A DNA stretch of 6,436 nt, from positions 1 through 6,436 of the forward strand of contig VXZL01000558.1 of NCBI GenBank assembly GCA_009845505.1, in the 5' to 3' direction. The translations under genes and the position numbers were made by a program. This stretch comes from Candidatus Poribacteria bacterium (lineage in GTDB: Bacteria; Poribacteria; WGA-4E; WGA-3G). Under the pieces are notes generated by a model. The model searched no databases. It was not told where the DNA came from and was given only the letters and a program-made list of their open reading frames with translations. This document shows, piece by piece, positions 5,347 through 6,436 of this stretch. Position 1 is the first letter of the stretch, and the number at the start of each line of letters is the position of its first letter.

Positions 5347-6099
5347 ATGAACGAAAACAAAAAAGAAAAGAAAGTTATCCAGCATATTGAGCCAGTGTGC
5401 TGGGGCTATGAAGCAGAAAATGGACCAGACGTTTGGGAACGACTCAGTCCGGAATATCAATTGTGCGGTGCAGGGATACACCAATCTCCGATTGATCTCG
5501 TGAATCCCACACCAACGAAACTTCTACCAATTACTTTTAATTACCAACCTACATCTTTGAACATCCACAATACCGGGAATACAATCACAGTTGCATACCA
5601 GCAAGGCAGTTGGATTGAGGTTGATGAAACGAAATACCACCTTCTGGAATTCCACTTTCATGCTCCCAGCGAACATACAGTGGCAGGAGACCTGTCCGAC
5701 ATGGAGATGCATCTCGTCCATAAAAGTGAAAACGGGACGTTGGCTGTTATTGGGGTGCTTATTAAAAGCGGACGCATCAATACAGCATTTAATCCCTTTT
5801 GGGAGTATCTGCCATCAACCATAGGTGAATCTAAACAGAACAAAGATGTTATTTTAAATGCTTACGATCTGTTGCCGAGCAGAAAACACACCTATCGCTA
5901 TACCGGTTCGTTGACAACACCTCCCTGTTCAGAAGGTGTTAAGTGGTTCGTTCTGACAACTCCCATCGAGATGTCCCACTCGCAAGTCGCAGCATTTAAA
6001 TCAATCATGTCCGGTAACAACCGACCCGTACAACCTTTGAATGGACGAAAACTGATCGTAGATTCTACTGAAAGGAAAGATTGTGAGTCAAAAGATTGA
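5347..6099 (+). CDS. Alpha-class carbonic anhydrase without a signal peptide
   Basis: This 250-residue enzyme would catalyse CO2 hydration to bicarbonate. The alpha-class landmarks are all present: WGYEAENGPDVW (19-30), QSPIDL (46-51), EFHFHAPSEH (101-110) and GSLTTPPCSEG (187-197). Zinc ligands are His103, His105 and His122 (EMHLVH). Glu109 and Thr190 match the Glu106-Thr199 gate of human CA II. Cys40 and Cys194 match the disulfide pair of bacterial exported alpha enzymes. Two things are odd. The N-terminus (MNENKKEKKVIQ) is charged and is not a signal peptide; an in-frame stop at 5314-5316 and no start codon in between leave no room for one. The proton-shuttle position, His64 in human CA II, is Asn78 here. 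No Shine-Dalgarno site is near ATG 5347. The last 17 bases overlap the Nudix gene. The family assignment is very strong; cellular location is open. Confidence 0.95.
   Translation: MNENKKEKKVIQHIEPVCWGYEAENGPDVWERLSPEYQLCGAGIHQSPIDLVNPTPTKLLPITFNYQPTSLNIHNTGNTITVAYQQGSWIEVDETKYHLLEFHFHAPSEHTVAGDLSDMEMHLVHKSENGTLAVIGVLIKSGRINTAFNPFWEYLPSTIGESKQNKDVILNAYDLLPSRKHTYRYTGSLTTPPCSEGVKWFVLTTPIEMSHSQVAAFKSIMSGNNRPVQPLNGRKLIVDSTERKDCESKD
6071..6076 (+). promoter_or_regulatory. Shine-Dalgarno site for the Nudix gene
   Basis: AAAGGA, inside the 3' end of the carbonic anhydrase gene, lies 6 bases before GTG 6083. It favours this GTG over the in-frame ATG at 6116, which has no clear site. Confidence 0.6.
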
Positions 6100-6436
6100 A
6101 GAACAAGACGGACACATGTTTCTCTATTTCGGGGAACCCCCAGCAAATGTAGGGAAAATTGAGTTTATCAATTGCGTCGCGCATCAACAAAACCAAATTC
6201 TCTTCTGCAAATGGCGCGATAAGGGCATCTGGGTACTACCCAGCGGACGCGTCGAATCCGGAGAAACGGCTGAAGAAGCAGCACACCGTGAACTCCTGGA
6301 GGAAACGGGGGCAACACTGAGAAACCTTGAAGTTTTGTGTTACGTACACTGCTTCATGTACAACCTCGAATACTGGGGAATCTGTACTGCCTACGGTTTT
6401 TTAGGCCACTCCCTAAAGGAAGATTGTGCTATAATG
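6083..6436 (+). CDS. Nudix hydrolase, 3' part missing at the window edge
   Basis: An open frame from GTG 6083 runs 118 codons to the end of the window without a stop. Residues 55-77 carry a perfect Nudix box, G(x5)E(x7)REUxEExGU, reading from GRVESGE through RELLEETGA; the REUxEE glutamates bind the catalytic metal. KGIWVLPSGRVE just before it is the usual strand leading into the box. Nudix enzymes hydrolyse a nucleoside diphosphate linked to another group; which substrate cannot be told from this part. Seven cysteines or histidines lie in residues 31-42 and 95-110 but form no clear metal-binding pattern. The start overlaps the carbonic anhydrase gene by 17 bases in another frame and has its own ribosome site, so the two are probably translationally coupled. 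ATG 6116 is an alternative start. Confidence 0.88.
   Translation, partial: MSQKIEEQDGHMFLYFGEPPANVGKIEFINCVAHQQNQILFCKWRDKGIWVLPSGRVESGETAEEAAHRELLEETGATLRNLEVLCYVHCFMYNLEYWGICTAYGFLGHSLKEDCAIM

Overview
The window is ordinary-density bacterial chromosome: seven protein-coding genes, no RNA genes, no mobile element and no CRISPR array. I identified the genes from motifs I could read, not from a search. The mix points to an uncultured environmental bacterium of the Poribacteria / Planctomycetes-Verrucomicrobia-Lentisphaerae type. It includes a phytanoyl-CoA dioxygenase-family protein, an Asp-box (BNR) propeller, DUF5069 domains, and a GTTGGGTT...AACCCAAC hairpin of a kind I recall as dispersed in such genomes. 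Candidatus Poribacteria is my first guess, made from memory and unverified. GC content is near 50% in most genes I sampled and near 38% in the HAD gene.

Layout. Positions 1-106 are noncoding. A cupin gene runs leftward (739-107). A 167-bp divergent intergenic region (740-906) carries two well-formed back-to-back sigma70-type promoters with extended -10 elements, one for the cupin and one for the rightward gene at 907-2190. That rightward gene encodes three tandem DUF5069 domains with a 142-residue period. It is followed by a 161-bp gap (2191-2351) with a hairpin repeat and a translatable-looking 11-codon ORF. This short ORF lies in frame with the next gene and is separated from it by a single TAG.

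All remaining genes run rightward with short gaps: a PhyH-type Fe(II)/2-oxoglutarate oxygenase (2352-3185), a HAD-like hydrolase (3220-3861), an Asp-box propeller protein without a signal peptide (3915-4874), a VOC/glyoxalase-fold protein without the usual metal ligands (about 4917-5282), an alpha-carbonic anhydrase without a signal peptide (5347-6099), and a Nudix hydrolase that overlaps the anhydrase by 17 bases and runs off the right edge (6083-6436+).

How the genes fit together. Spacing allows co-transcription of the 2352-6436 block, and the anhydrase-Nudix pair is probably translationally coupled. The predicted functions do not make up a recognisable pathway, so I do not claim a defined system. 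The items most worth a second look are the triple DUF5069 protein, the in-frame TAG upstream of the oxygenase, the signal-less alpha-carbonic anhydrase with an Asn at the proton-shuttle position, and the ligand-poor VOC protein.
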